Assembly (NCBI GenBank): GCA_023398155.1
Contig: JAEWSV010000173.1
Location: forward strand, 1-8,984
Length of the DNA stretch: 8,984 nucleotides
Direction: 5' to 3'
Source of the DNA: Spirochaetota bacterium
GTDB lineage: Bacteria; Spirochaetota; Spirochaetia; Treponematales; Breznakiellaceae
Part shown: positions 1 to 6,482 of the stretch, piece by piece
Position numbering within the stretch: position 1 is the first letter of the stretch
How the letters are laid out: every line of letters starts with the position of its first letter
Notes under the pieces: model-generated
Databases searched by the model: none
The model's input: only the letters and a program-made list of their open reading frames with translations
Told to the model about the DNA's origin: nothing
Position numbers and translations under genes: made by a program

Positions 1-1073
1 CCCGAGGGCCGCACGAGGCCCCGGCGCCCGCCTTCTGGCCCCCGGACCTTCTCCAGCGCGCCGAGCGGAATGCCCGTACCGCCCGCTTGCCGCGGGTCGA
101 GCCAAGCCGAGGGAGGGGCTCCGTCGAAGTAGAACGTAGTCTTCGGGCGGGCGAAGTCGTTCCTGAGGATGGCCCGGGCTTCGGCTATCGCCTTTTCGCG
201 GTCTCCGTCCAGGTTGTCCAGGACGCGACGGTAGGCGGCCACGACCGAGCCGACGTACTCGGCGCTCTTCATGCGGCCTTCGATCTTGAACGACGATACG
301 CCGAGGTCGGCAAGTTCGGGAACCTTGCTCACGAGCGCAAGATCGGAGGGGCTGAAGAAGTAGCCGCTCGCCTTGTCGTCGGCGGAAATGGTCTCATCCG
401 CGAAGGCGCCCTCCTCGCTCCCGAAATCGAAGAGGTTCTTCGCCTCTCCGTCTCCGCCGTCCTTTCCTACGCGGTAGCGCCTCCGGCACGCCTGGGTGCA
501 CATGCCGCGGTTGGCCGACTTCCCGCCCAGGTAGCTCGAATAGAGGCAGAGGCCCGACGCGCTCACGCAGAGGGCGCCGTGGACGAAGACTTCCAGTTCC
601 ACCGAGGTATTCTCGCGGACCGAGCGGAGCTCCTCCAGGTCGAGCTCGCGGGCGAGCACCACGCGGGAGAACCCGTGCTTGGAAAGGACGTTCGCGCCCT
701 TGGCCGACGCGACGTTCATCTGCGTGGACGCGTGGAGCTTCAACGAAGGGAAACAATCCCGCGCCATGCGCGCCGTGCCGAAATCCTGGACGATGATGCC
801 GTCGGGCCCCACGCCCGCGAGATACTTGAGCAATTGGTACATGCGGTCCGCTTCGCGCTGTTCGAAGACCGTGTTGACCGTCACGTAGATCTTCCGGTCC
901 TGACGGTGGAGGACGCGCGTCGCCGCCTCGAACTGGGAGTACGCGAAATTCGTGGTGCGCAGGCGCGCGTTGAAGCTCTTGAGTCCCAGATAAACGGCGT
1001 CGGCGCCTTCGCCGATCGCCGCGTCCAGCGCCTCGGGCGAACCCGCCGGCGCGAGGAGTTCCGTACGCTTCAT
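1..1073 (-). CDS. Peptidase U32 family protein (TrhP/RlhA-like), 3' end off window
   Basis: Translating the minus strand from ATG at 1073 gives an open frame of 357 codons to the window edge, starting MKRTELLAPAGSPEAL. The N-terminal LLAPAGS plus GADAVYLG segment (residues 6-30) is typical of U32 proteins. The family signature is at about residues 160-200: EVFVHGALC, then SGLC, then SANRGMCTQACRRRY, giving Cys169, 176, 192 and 196. A second hallmark, SFKIEGRMKS, is at 261-270. Family members once called collagenase-like proteases include E. coli TrhP and RlhA, which support hydroxylation of tRNA or 23S rRNA; some cysteines bind an Fe-S cluster. An RNA-modification role is therefore likelier than proteolysis (inference). 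The usual SGRC is SGLC here, and an acidic insert lies at about 205-235. Its ATG overlaps the marC stop as ATGA, so translation is probably coupled. Confidence 0.9.
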   Translation of the reverse strand, partial: MKRTELLAPAGSPEALDAAIGEGADAVYLGLKSFNARLRTTNFAYSQFEAATRVLHRQDRKIYVTVNTVFEQREADRMYQLLKYLAGVGPDGIIVQDFGTARMARDCFPSLKLHASTQMNVASAKGANVLSKHGFSRVVLARELDLEELRSVRENTSVELEVFVHGALCVSASGLCLYSSYLGGKSANRGMCTQACRRRYRVGKDGGDGEAKNLFDFGSEEGAFADETISADDKASGYFFSPSDLALVSKVPELADLGVSSFKIEGRMKSAEYVGSVVAAYRRVLDNLDGDREKAIAEARAILRNDFARPKTTFYFDGAPPSAWLDPRQAGGTGIPLGALEKVRGPEGGRRGLVRPS

Positions 1074-1714
1074 GCCGCGCCTCCCGCGATGATGCCGAGC
1101 TTCGCGAGCCCGTCGTAGACGAATTGGACGGCGAGCCCCGAAAGGAGCAAGCCCATGATGCGCTCGATGACCGACACGCCGGTGCGGCCGAGCGTGCGGA
1201 GCACGAGGGAGGAAGCCTTCATGGCGACGGCCGCGACGGCGAGGATCAAGACCACGGCGACGAAGAGCATCGCGGCCGTGGGCAGGAACGGCGCGTCCGA
1301 ACTCATGAAGAGAAGGATAGAGGTGATGGCGCCCGGTCCCGCCAACATCGGGATGGCGAGCGGAAACACCGCGATGGAGGTCCGTTCCTCGCCGTCCTCC
1401 GCGGGGTTCTCGTGAACCGAAACCTTGGAACGGGTCGGCTGGCCGAACAGCATCTCCAGGGAGACGATGAAGAGCATGATGCCGCCCGCGATGAAGAAGG
1501 AGCCGGGATGGACGCGGAGGGCGCCGAGCACCCACTTGCCGCCGACTATGAAAAGCGACAGCACGAGGAAGGCCGTTGCCACGGCTTTCCGTACGGTCCG
1601 GTCCTTCTCCGCTTCGTCGAGGCGCGCGGTGAGTCCGATGTAGATCGGCACGAGTCCGAACGGATCGACGACGACGAACATCGTGAACAGGATCGGAAGG
1701 AATGTAAGGAACAT
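1070..1714 (-). CDS. MarC family integral membrane protein (UPF0056)
   Basis: A 214-residue protein starting MFLTFLPILFTMF, close to the usual MarC length of about 200-220. Diagnostic motifs are VVDPFGLVPIYIG near residues 14-26, GGIMLFIVSLEMLFG in the middle, and PLAIPMLAGPGAITSILL. About six hydrophobic spans are visible. MarC proteins sit in the inner membrane; the family name comes from a supposed link to multiple antibiotic resistance that was not upheld, and their transport substrate is unclear. The frame stays open upstream to 1912, but that extension is Arg- and Ser-rich read-through of a simple repeat, so ATG 1714 is preferred. No Shine-Dalgarno precedes it; a promoter ends only nine bases away, suggesting a leaderless mRNA. 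The stop TGA overlaps the start of the U32 gene. Confidence 0.92.
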   Translation of the reverse strand: MFLTFLPILFTMFVVVDPFGLVPIYIGLTARLDEAEKDRTVRKAVATAFLVLSLFIVGGKWVLGALRVHPGSFFIAGGIMLFIVSLEMLFGQPTRSKVSVHENPAEDGEERTSIAVFPLAIPMLAGPGAITSILLFMSSDAPFLPTAAMLFVAVVLILAVAAVAMKASSLVLRTLGRTGVSVIERIMGLLLSGLAVQFVYDGLAKLGIIAGGAA

Positions 1715-1723
1715 AGGTCGATC

Positions 1724-1753
1724 AGTATATTCGATTCCCGGGCGGGGGAACAA
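1724..1753 (-). promoter_or_regulatory. Candidate sigma-70 promoter of marC
   Basis: Read on the minus strand, TTGTTC (1753-1748) is followed after 18 bases by TATACT (1729-1724). Only nine bases separate the -10 box from the marC ATG at 1714, so transcription would start about 0-4 bases before the start codon. This explains the missing ribosome binding site. The -35 box is imperfect, so confidence is moderate. Confidence 0.45.
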
Positions 1754-1787
1754 GAGTAGGACGGCAGCGGAGGAACAAGGCAGCGAC

Positions 1788-1848
1788 CGGCGACGGCGCC
1801 TGCCGCACGGCGACGGCGAAAGCGTCGGCGACGGCGACGGCGAAAGCG
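1788..1848. repeat. GGCGAC-type simple repeat between marC and trxA
   Basis: The divergent spacer contains tandem GGCGAC units. CGGCGACGGCG appears at 1788-1798, and the 17-mer CGGCGACGGCGAAAGCG occurs twice, at 1808-1824 and 1832-1848, with an extra GGCGAC unit before the second copy. It lies immediately upstream of the thioredoxin promoter and is GC-rich compared with the A/T-rich bases that follow. No function is evident; it could vary in copy number by slippage. Confidence 0.7.
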
Positions 1849-1853
1849 AGCCT

Positions 1854-1882
1854 TTGCCTTTTCTCCTCCGCTCGTGTAGTAT
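1854..1882 (+). promoter_or_regulatory. Candidate sigma-70 promoter of thioredoxin
   Basis: TTGCCT (1854-1859) and TAGTAT (1877-1882) are 17 bases apart. The predicted start near 1889 leaves a leader of about 27 bases that carries AAAGGAG at 1903-1909, six bases before the ATG. The -10 hexamer is the same as that of the tRNA promoter at 7333-7338. An overlapping TATAGT at 1880 would need a 20-base spacer and is less likely. Confidence 0.5.
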
Positions 1883-1915
1883 AGTCCTACCCAAATCGAG
1901 CGAAAGGAGCACGCC

Positions 1916-2239
1916 ATGAGCGCAGAAATCACGTTGACGTCCGCAAACTTCGAGGCGGAGGTCCTGAAATCATCCGTGCCGGTCCTCATAGACTTCTGGG
2001 CGGAATGGTGCATGCCGTGTAAAATGATCGGACCGGCCATCGATCAGCTCGCCGCCGCATACGAGGGCAAGCTCAAAGTCGCCAAGGTCAACGTGGACCA
2101 GGAAAGCGATCTCGCCGGCCAGCACAACATCGTGTCCATCCCCACCATCCTTGTCTACAAAGAGGGCAAGATGGTCCGCCAGAAAGTCGGGGCGGTCCCC
2201 AAACACGAAATCGAGAATCTCTTTAAGGACCTTATCTAA
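1916..2239 (+). CDS. trxA: Thioredoxin
   Basis: A 107-residue protein of the standard single-domain thioredoxin length. It has Asp26, the redox motif W31-C32-M33-P34-C35-K36 and the cis-proline Pro76 in SIPT, all at E. coli Trx1 numbering. The rest follows the fold: DFWAEWC, KVAKVNVDQ, then PTILVYKEGK. It would reduce disulfides in cytoplasmic proteins, itself reduced by thioredoxin reductase, which is not in the window. The residue after the first cysteine is methionine where classic thioredoxin has glycine (WCGPC); such a change can alter redox potential or partner choice. AAAGGAG six bases upstream fixes the start. The gene converges on the lipoprotein gene with only four bases between stop codons. 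Confidence 0.97.
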   Translation: MSAEITLTSANFEAEVLKSSVPVLIDFWAEWCMPCKMIGPAIDQLAAAYEGKLKVAKVNVDQESDLAGQHNIVSIPTILVYKEGKMVRQKVGAVPKHEIENLFKDLI

Positions 2240-2243
2240 GCCG

Positions 2244-3266
2244 TCATTCCTCGCTGCGGTAGCGGTCGGGGTTGTTCGCCCGTCCCGGCGTGGCCCCCTT
2301 CGTCACGGTCACGTACCAATCGGCAGCGCCGTCGGTATCGGGCGCGGATTCGGCTCGGCAGATCGTGCGCGAAGACGTGGCGTCGCCCGAGGCCACCGCG
2401 TCCGCGGGCAGGAGCGCGCCGGCGCTCCCGTCCGCTCGTTTCCATGCTCCTTGGAGCCGCGCGGCCGCGGCCGCGAGCTGCTCATTCTTCCACGTACCTC
2501 CCGGAGTCTCGGAAAGCAGTATCGCGTCCAGAACGCGGCCGTCCATGTCGAGCAGGGCGATCGCGTCCGTCTTCCGTATGCTTTTTTCCGATTCCGGCAG
2601 CCAGAAATCCCGCCCCGTCGGAAAGGCGTCGGCTCCCGCGGAGGCGTCGAGGGCGCCCGTCTCGTCCACGCAACCGCTGTCCAAGGTCCTGAGGTGGACG
2701 ACTACGTACTCGCCGGCCGCGGCCTCGGCCCGGGGGAACACGAAGACCGGGTCATCGAATCCCCGGGACGACGAGACGAGGCGCATCCCGCCGAGTTGGC
2801 CCGCGCCCCGGAGGTGCAGTTCCACGTACTCGGCCTTCGGCTTGGAGTATTCCGTCCGGACCTCGGTGATGAGGAGCGGAGGCATACGGTCGTTCTTGGC
2901 GCGGAACGGGACGAGCACCGAAAGGGTATTGCCCTCCGGATCCTCAACGATGAAGTCGGCCACGTACCGTCCGCCTTCTTCCAAGGGGGCGGGGAACGTG
3001 ACGGCGATCGACGCGGCGTTTTCCGAGACCGCGGCGGGACGCGCCCGGTCAAAGCGGAGCGACGAGACGACGACCGGCTCCGAGAATACGAACTCAACGC
3101 GGTCCGCCTCGGTCGCGGCGCAACCCAGGAAGGTCGGCGCCGACGCGTCCACGTTGAGTACGCCTTCGAACGGCGCCTCCGGCGCGCAGGCGCACGCGGC
3201 GACTGACGTCGCTATCGCGAGGAATCGGCTGCGTTCCCACAGGCTCCACCATCTGACGGGTTCCAT
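2244..3266 (-). CDS. Lipoprotein with Ig-like region and lamin-tail-like domain
   Basis: A 340-residue predicted lipoprotein. The N-terminus is Trp- and Arg-rich, then hydrophobic (FLAIATSVAAC), with a lipobox V22-A23-A24-C25, so export and lipid anchoring at Cys25 are likely. Residues about 43-121 (VEFVFSEPVVV, IAVTFPAPLEEGGRYVADF) resemble a bacterial Ig-like region. LLITEVRTEY followed by AEYVELHL at 131-152 is the opening of a lamin-tail-type (LTD) beta-sandwich, and the C-terminal ATPGRANN at 325-332 is typical of its end. LTD domains occur in surface and secreted bacterial proteins; no ligand can be inferred. ATG 3266 has GGAGG five bases upstream; an in-frame TTG at 3311 has no ribosome binding site and is rejected. 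The role is probably structural or adhesive at the envelope. Confidence 0.8.
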   Translation of the reverse strand: MEPVRWWSLWERSRFLAIATSVAACACAPEAPFEGVLNVDASAPTFLGCAATEADRVEFVFSEPVVVSSLRFDRARPAAVSENAASIAVTFPAPLEEGGRYVADFIVEDPEGNTLSVLVPFRAKNDRMPPLLITEVRTEYSKPKAEYVELHLRGAGQLGGMRLVSSSRGFDDPVFVFPRAEAAAGEYVVVHLRTLDSGCVDETGALDASAGADAFPTGRDFWLPESEKSIRKTDAIALLDMDGRVLDAILLSETPGGTWKNEQLAAAAARLQGAWKRADGSAGALLPADAVASGDATSSRTICRAESAPDTDGAADWYVTVTKGATPGRANNPDRYRSEE

Positions 3267-3306
3267 AACGGCCTCCGCGACCGTACGGGTCCAGCGGATA
3301 CGGCGC

Positions 3307-3335
3307 TTCAATCGGAACGCGAATTCGTGTAGATT
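3307..3335 (+). promoter_or_regulatory. Candidate promoter of the lplA unit
   Basis: TTCAAT (3307-3312) and TAGATT (3330-3335) are 17 bases apart in the 90-bp spacer between divergent genes. The predicted start near 3342 gives a very short leader containing GGGAGG just before ATG 3357. Both boxes are imperfect. Confidence 0.35.
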
Positions 3336-3356
3336 TATCCCCTGAAGGGAGGCACG

Positions 3357-3860
3357 ATGCAGCCGCTCAGGATAATGACTCTAGATCTCCGCTCCCCCCT
3401 AAAATATCGGCGCTCATGCGGAGCCGATCCCTTCGGCGCGATCGATCGTGGGGAGCGCATGGCGCTCTTCGAGTTGGACAGCGTCCGGGCCGCCGCCGTG
3501 GAGCCGGATCTCGCCGACTATCTCGGCGCGCCGGCCCTCATCGCCGAGTCCGGGGAAGCCGCGGCGGCCCTCGACGCGGACTCCGCCGCCGGCGCCGCGG
3601 CCGGCACGGACGAGGATGCGCCCCTCGACGTCGCCATCCCCGCAGGCCGGTATCTTTTCGCGCAGCTCAAGCCGGACGGCGAAATCCGAAAGGCGGAGCT
3701 ACTCGCCGCCGCGGCGCTGGAATTACAGCGGGACGGACTCTGGCGCGCCATCGCGCTCGAACCCCGCGTCTACCTCCGCGTCCTGGCCGAAGGGGGCGGC
3801 ACCGTATTCCAGGTCCTCCGGCCGATAGCCGCGGCCGATTCCGCCGGCCCCGCGGACTGA
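3357..3860 (+). CDS. Conserved-looking protein of unknown function, upstream of lplA
   Basis: A 167-residue protein that I do not recognise. It is acidic and Ala-rich, with no membrane span or signal peptide, so probably cytoplasmic. The core has a low-complexity Ala/Asp stretch at about 68-90, then DVAIPAGRYLFAQLKPDGEIRKAELLAAAALELQ and, near the end, YLRVLAEGGGTVFQVLRP, which reads as a small alpha/beta domain. GGGAGG four bases upstream supports ATG 3357. An in-frame ATG at 3459 (MALFELDSV), also preceded by a GGGGAG, is a serious alternative, because the first 34 codons have many A/T third positions while the rest is strongly GC-ending. Its stop is followed after one base by the lplA ATG, so the two are almost certainly co-translated and may share a role in lipoate metabolism (inference). 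Confidence 0.75.
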   Translation: MQPLRIMTLDLRSPLKYRRSCGADPFGAIDRGERMALFELDSVRAAAVEPDLADYLGAPALIAESGEAAAALDADSAAGAAAGTDEDAPLDVAIPAGRYLFAQLKPDGEIRKAELLAAAALELQRDGLWRAIALEPRVYLRVLAEGGGTVFQVLRPIAAADSAGPAD

Positions 3861-3861
3861 C

Positions 3862-4860
3862 ATGCCGCCGCTCCGCGTCCTCCGTTCGCCCTCCACGGAC
3901 ATCTTCCTCAACCTGGCGATAGAGGACAGGATATTCCGGACGTTCGGCTTGAACGAGCGCATCCTCTTCCTCTGGTCGAACGACGCCGCCGTAGTTATAG
4001 GCCGCTATCAGAATCCGTGGATCGAATGCAGGGCTACCGAAATCGCGCGGGACGGCGTACGCCTTGCCCGTCGGCAAAGCGGCGGCGGCACGGTCTGGCA
4101 CGACCGCGGCAACCTCTGCTTCACCTTCATGAGCGCCTCCCCCCTCATGGACCGGAGCGCGAACATCGCCCTGGCGGTCCGCGCTCTCCGCAACCTCGGC
4201 CTGGACGCCCGGGCCAACGAGCGGCTCGACATCCTCGTGGACGGCCGCAAGGTGTCGGGGAGCGCCTTCAGGGAAAGTTCGGGTAGGTCGTTCCACCACG
4301 GGACCCTGCTCGTGCGCTCAGACCTCAAGGCGCTCGAGCGGTACCTGGCCCCCGGAGGACCGGCGCGTCGGGCTAAAGGCGTAAAGTCGGTGCGCTCCCC
4401 CGTGGCGAACCTCACCGACTCGCTGAGCGATCTCACGATCGAAAAGGTGGAGGAAGCCCTGGCGACGGAAGCGGCCGGGGCCTGGGGAAGCGCTGCGATC
4501 GAGGACCTGGACGCTGAGGCCTTCTCGAATCACGCGGAAACGGCCGCCTACCGAGCTATGCTCGCGAGCCGCGAATGGCGCTTCGGCGCTTCGCCGTCCT
4601 TCGCGCGGAGACTGGAAGCGGGAAGCGCGGCGTTGACCTTGGAGATCGAAGGGGGCGCGGTCCGCGAGGTTACTTTCGAGATGGATGGAGCGCTGATCCG
4701 GGAGGAGATTGTGTCGGAGGCGCTTGGGGGCATGGAGTACGATGAACGCTCGATCGCGGCCGCGCTGCGCGGACTCGCCTCGCTCGCTGCGATCGGAGAA
4801 GAAACCGGCGCGGCTATCGGCGCCCTCGCCGACGCCATGGAGGAAGGCCGCTTCTCGTGA
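3862..4860 (+). CDS. lplA: Lipoate-protein ligase A
   Basis: A 332-residue enzyme, matching E. coli-type LplA in length and order. It activates free lipoate with ATP and attaches it to lysines of lipoyl domains (pyruvate and 2-oxoglutarate dehydrogenases, glycine cleavage H protein) in the cytoplasm. Visible motifs are RRQSGGGTVWHDRGN at 70-84 (lipoyl-AMP pocket), DGRKVSGSAFRE at 127-138 with Lys130 as the expected catalytic lysine, FHHGTLL at 144-150, and AKGVKSVRSPVANL at 171-184. Residues about 240-332 form the C-terminal accessory domain, so activation and transfer are probably both present in one chain. The start is one base after the upstream stop. A hairpin covers the stop codon. Confidence 0.96.
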   Translation: MPPLRVLRSPSTDIFLNLAIEDRIFRTFGLNERILFLWSNDAAVVIGRYQNPWIECRATEIARDGVRLARRQSGGGTVWHDRGNLCFTFMSASPLMDRSANIALAVRALRNLGLDARANERLDILVDGRKVSGSAFRESSGRSFHHGTLLVRSDLKALERYLAPGGPARRAKGVKSVRSPVANLTDSLSDLTIEKVEEALATEAAGAWGSAAIEDLDAEAFSNHAETAAYRAMLASREWRFGASPSFARRLEAGSAALTLEIEGGAVREVTFEMDGALIREEIVSEALGGMEYDERSIAAALRGLASLAAIGEETGAAIGALADAMEEGRFS

Positions 4861-4868
4861 AGCGGCCT
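4845..4868. terminator. Hairpin at the convergent lplA / DUF2259 junction
   Basis: A perfect 9-bp stem: AGGCCGCTT (4845-4853) pairs with AAGCGGCCT (4860-4868) around the six-base loop CTCGTG. It includes the lplA stop codon and ends ten bases before the stop of the facing gene. No T-tract follows on either strand, so it may act as a bidirectional barrier or a 3'-end stabiliser, not as a classic intrinsic terminator. Confidence 0.5.
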
Positions 4869-4878
4869 CGCCATGCGG

Positions 4879-5568
4879 CTACAGGCGCAACGCTTCCACC
4901 ATGTAGCGGGAGTCCATACCGGAGGCGCCGGCCTTCCTGAGCTCCACCACGAAGATGAGCGAACCGTCCTTGGGGGCTATGACCGCCCTGCGGATTCGGT
5001 AGGAAGCCACGAGCGGCCGTTTCAGCGCCGGAGTGCCGACGGTGTAGCGCTTCACCGTACCGTCCTTTAGCGTGCGCTCTACGTCGATGTAGAAGGAGGA
5101 CTTGAGCGACGCTCCGCTGCCCTCCACGTAGGGGATCAGGGTGGCTTTATATGATGCGCCGGACTCGAAATCCCTAAATTCAATTGGCGGCTGCGCTTCG
5201 GAAGCCCCGTTGTCCACGGCCAGATAGAGGGGTTGGCTCTGCCTAAGGAAATCCACCTTGTGCGTCGCGGCCAGCGCGGCGTTTTCCGCGAGCAGTTTGT
5301 AGAAGGCGCCGGAGCCGTCTTGTCCCGCGACGACCGATCCGTCGTAGACGAGCGATTTCTTACCGCCGCTTACGAAATCGTTGCGCGGTACGTCTACCAC
5401 GAAGAGCTCGGCCCAGGGCTTCAAGCTGTTCGATTCGACTCCGTACTGGGCGAACATGTAACGGCTGCCGTCGGCCGAGAACCCGAGATCGACGAAGGAG
5501 GCTGCATCGCCTGCCCATGCGTTTAACCCGAGGGCAAGGACGAGAGGCGCGAGAAATCGTTTCGACAT
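4879..5568 (-). CDS. Predicted secreted protein, DUF2259-like
   Basis: A 229-residue protein with an N-terminal signal peptide (MSKRF, then a hydrophobic stretch to AWA, likely cut after residue 19), so export to the periplasm or outside. The mature start SFVDLGFSADGSRYMFAQYG resembles the opening of DUF2259, a family of predicted secreted proteins known from spirochaetes. I made this link from memory of the family. Mixed beta-rich sequence follows, with KSSFYIDVERTLKDGTVKRYTVGTPALKRPLVASYRI near 145-185 and GSLIFVVELRKAG near the end. No catalytic motif is visible. GAGGAGA six bases before ATG 5568 decides the start; the frame extends to 5601 without a better site. It is divergent from the membrane-protein gene and converges on lplA. 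Confidence 0.8.
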   Translation of the reverse strand: MSKRFLAPLVLALGLNAWAGDAASFVDLGFSADGSRYMFAQYGVESNSLKPWAELFVVDVPRNDFVSGGKKSLVYDGSVVAGQDGSGAFYKLLAENAALAATHKVDFLRQSQPLYLAVDNGASEAQPPIEFRDFESGASYKATLIPYVEGSGASLKSSFYIDVERTLKDGTVKRYTVGTPALKRPLVASYRIRRAVIAPKDGSLIFVVELRKAGASGMDSRYMVEALRL

Positions 5569-5624
5569 GGTTGTCTCCTCACGTATAGAGTATCGGCTCA
5601 TCCCCGCCGGCCTTGAGTCCCTCC

Positions 5625-5652
5625 GGAGGAATGAACTATGCTCTCCCCATGA
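5625..5652 (+). promoter_or_regulatory. Ribosome binding site with four-codon mini-ORF (MLSP)
   Basis: GGAGGA (5625-5630) is seven bases before ATG 5638, which opens ATG-CTC-TCC-CCA-TGA. That TGA (5650-5652) overlaps ATG 5649 of the membrane-protein gene as ATGA. The large gene has no well-placed ribosome binding site of its own: ATG 5631 is only one base after GGAGG, and ATG 5649 is 18 bases away. Coupled re-initiation through the mini-ORF is the simplest fit. The GGAGG is also the right half of a perfect 10-bp palindrome, CCTCCGGAGG. Confidence 0.4.
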
Positions 5653-6482
5653 CCCTTTCTATGCGGAACCGTCTGCTCGGTGTCGGCATCGTCGCCCCCA
5701 TCCTCCCCGCGACCGTGCTCATCCTGTCCGCGGCGGAGGCGATAAGGACCGTTCCGGCGGTTTCAGAGGAGTCGATCCGCCGCGCCCGCGGCCTAATCCA
5801 GCTCCTAGCGGCACTCCTTTTCGAGGCTTCGCCCTACGCGCCCCTCGCGTCCATCATTTTTTCCATCCTCTACGCGGGCACGACCGTCGCCCTCATCTAT
5901 TATTTCTTCGAAAAGACTCAGGCACCGGAGATCCTCTTCATCGCCCTCTTCGCGCTCTCGCTCGCGGCCGAGGGTTTCCGTATCGCCGTCCCCCTTGCCC
6001 TTGCCCGGAATTGGCCGCCCGCGTACGTGGTGGGCGCCGCGCGGGCTTTGCTCTTCGGGCGGTTTTTCGGCCTCTTCGCCCTCTTCGCCGCGGGCATCTA
6101 CGCTGCCGGCCTCGAATACCAGAAGCACGGCCTCGTCGTGATCATGGTCGCCGCGGCGGCTTTCGCCATCGCGGCCGGAGCTCCCGTTGACGGCTTATCC
6201 TGGGACAGCTCCTTCTCCCCCATCCCCGGATACGCGTTCATGTTGGAGATCGTTCAGATAGGGGTGGCCGCGATCGCCGTCGTCAATTTCCTCGTGGCCG
6301 CGTATTCGCGCGGCACCTCGGATTTCGCGCACGTGGCGCTCGGCTGCGTACTCTTGGTTATCGGCAGGGACGGACTCATACGCGCCGACACGTGGCTCGC
6401 CCTCCCCTTGGGCGCGGCGGCGATCTCCGGCGGGACATTCCTCGTCGCCGCCAAAGTGCATCGCTTCTATCTCTGGCTATAG
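5649..6482 (+). CDS. Polytopic membrane protein of unknown function
   Basis: From ATG 5649 the product has 277 residues (MTLSMRNRLLGVGIV). It is very hydrophobic, with about seven to eight likely membrane spans: near residues 8-30, two spans flanking TTVALIYYFFEKTQ, EILFIALFALSLAAEGF, FFGLFALFAAGIYAAG, LVVIMVAAAAFAIAAG, EIVQIGVAAIAVVNFLVAA, VALGCVLLVIG and LPLGAAAISGGTFLVAA. Charged residues sit at the loops. I do not recognise the family and see no transporter or enzyme signature. An in-frame ATG at 5631 and a TTG at 5613 are alternative starts; neither has good ribosome spacing. Its last two codons, CTA-TAG, form a palindrome shared with the stop of the facing lipid-kinase gene. Confidence 0.8.
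   Translation: MTLSMRNRLLGVGIVAPILPATVLILSAAEAIRTVPAVSEESIRRARGLIQLLAALLFEASPYAPLASIIFSILYAGTTVALIYYFFEKTQAPEILFIALFALSLAAEGFRIAVPLALARNWPPAYVVGAARALLFGRFFGLFALFAAGIYAAGLEYQKHGLVVIMVAAAAFAIAAGAPVDGLSWDSSFSPIPGYAFMLEIVQIGVAAIAVVNFLVAAYSRGTSDFAHVALGCVLLVIGRDGLIRADTWLALPLGAAAISGGTFLVAAKVHRFYLWL

Noticed and set aside
87..1118. Long plus-strand frame of 343 codons opposite the U32 gene
   Set aside because: It is antisense to a clearly recognisable U32 protein; high GC creates such open frames and the translation has no known motif.
1124..1759. Plus-strand frame of 211 codons opposite marC
   Set aside because: The Asp/Glu/His/Arg-rich low-complexity translation is a shadow of the MarC transmembrane codons.
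3309..3311. TTG start for the lipoprotein
   Set aside because: No ribosome binding site, whereas ATG 3266 has GGAGG five bases upstream and leads directly into the signal sequence.
2151..3345. Two long plus-strand frames opposite the lipoprotein
   Set aside because: The minus-strand gene has a lipobox, domain motifs and a good ribosome binding site; the plus frames have none.
5567..6190. Arg/Pro-rich frame of 207 codons overlapping the membrane protein
   Set aside because: Typical off-frame product of GC-rich DNA, with no ribosome binding site for its start.
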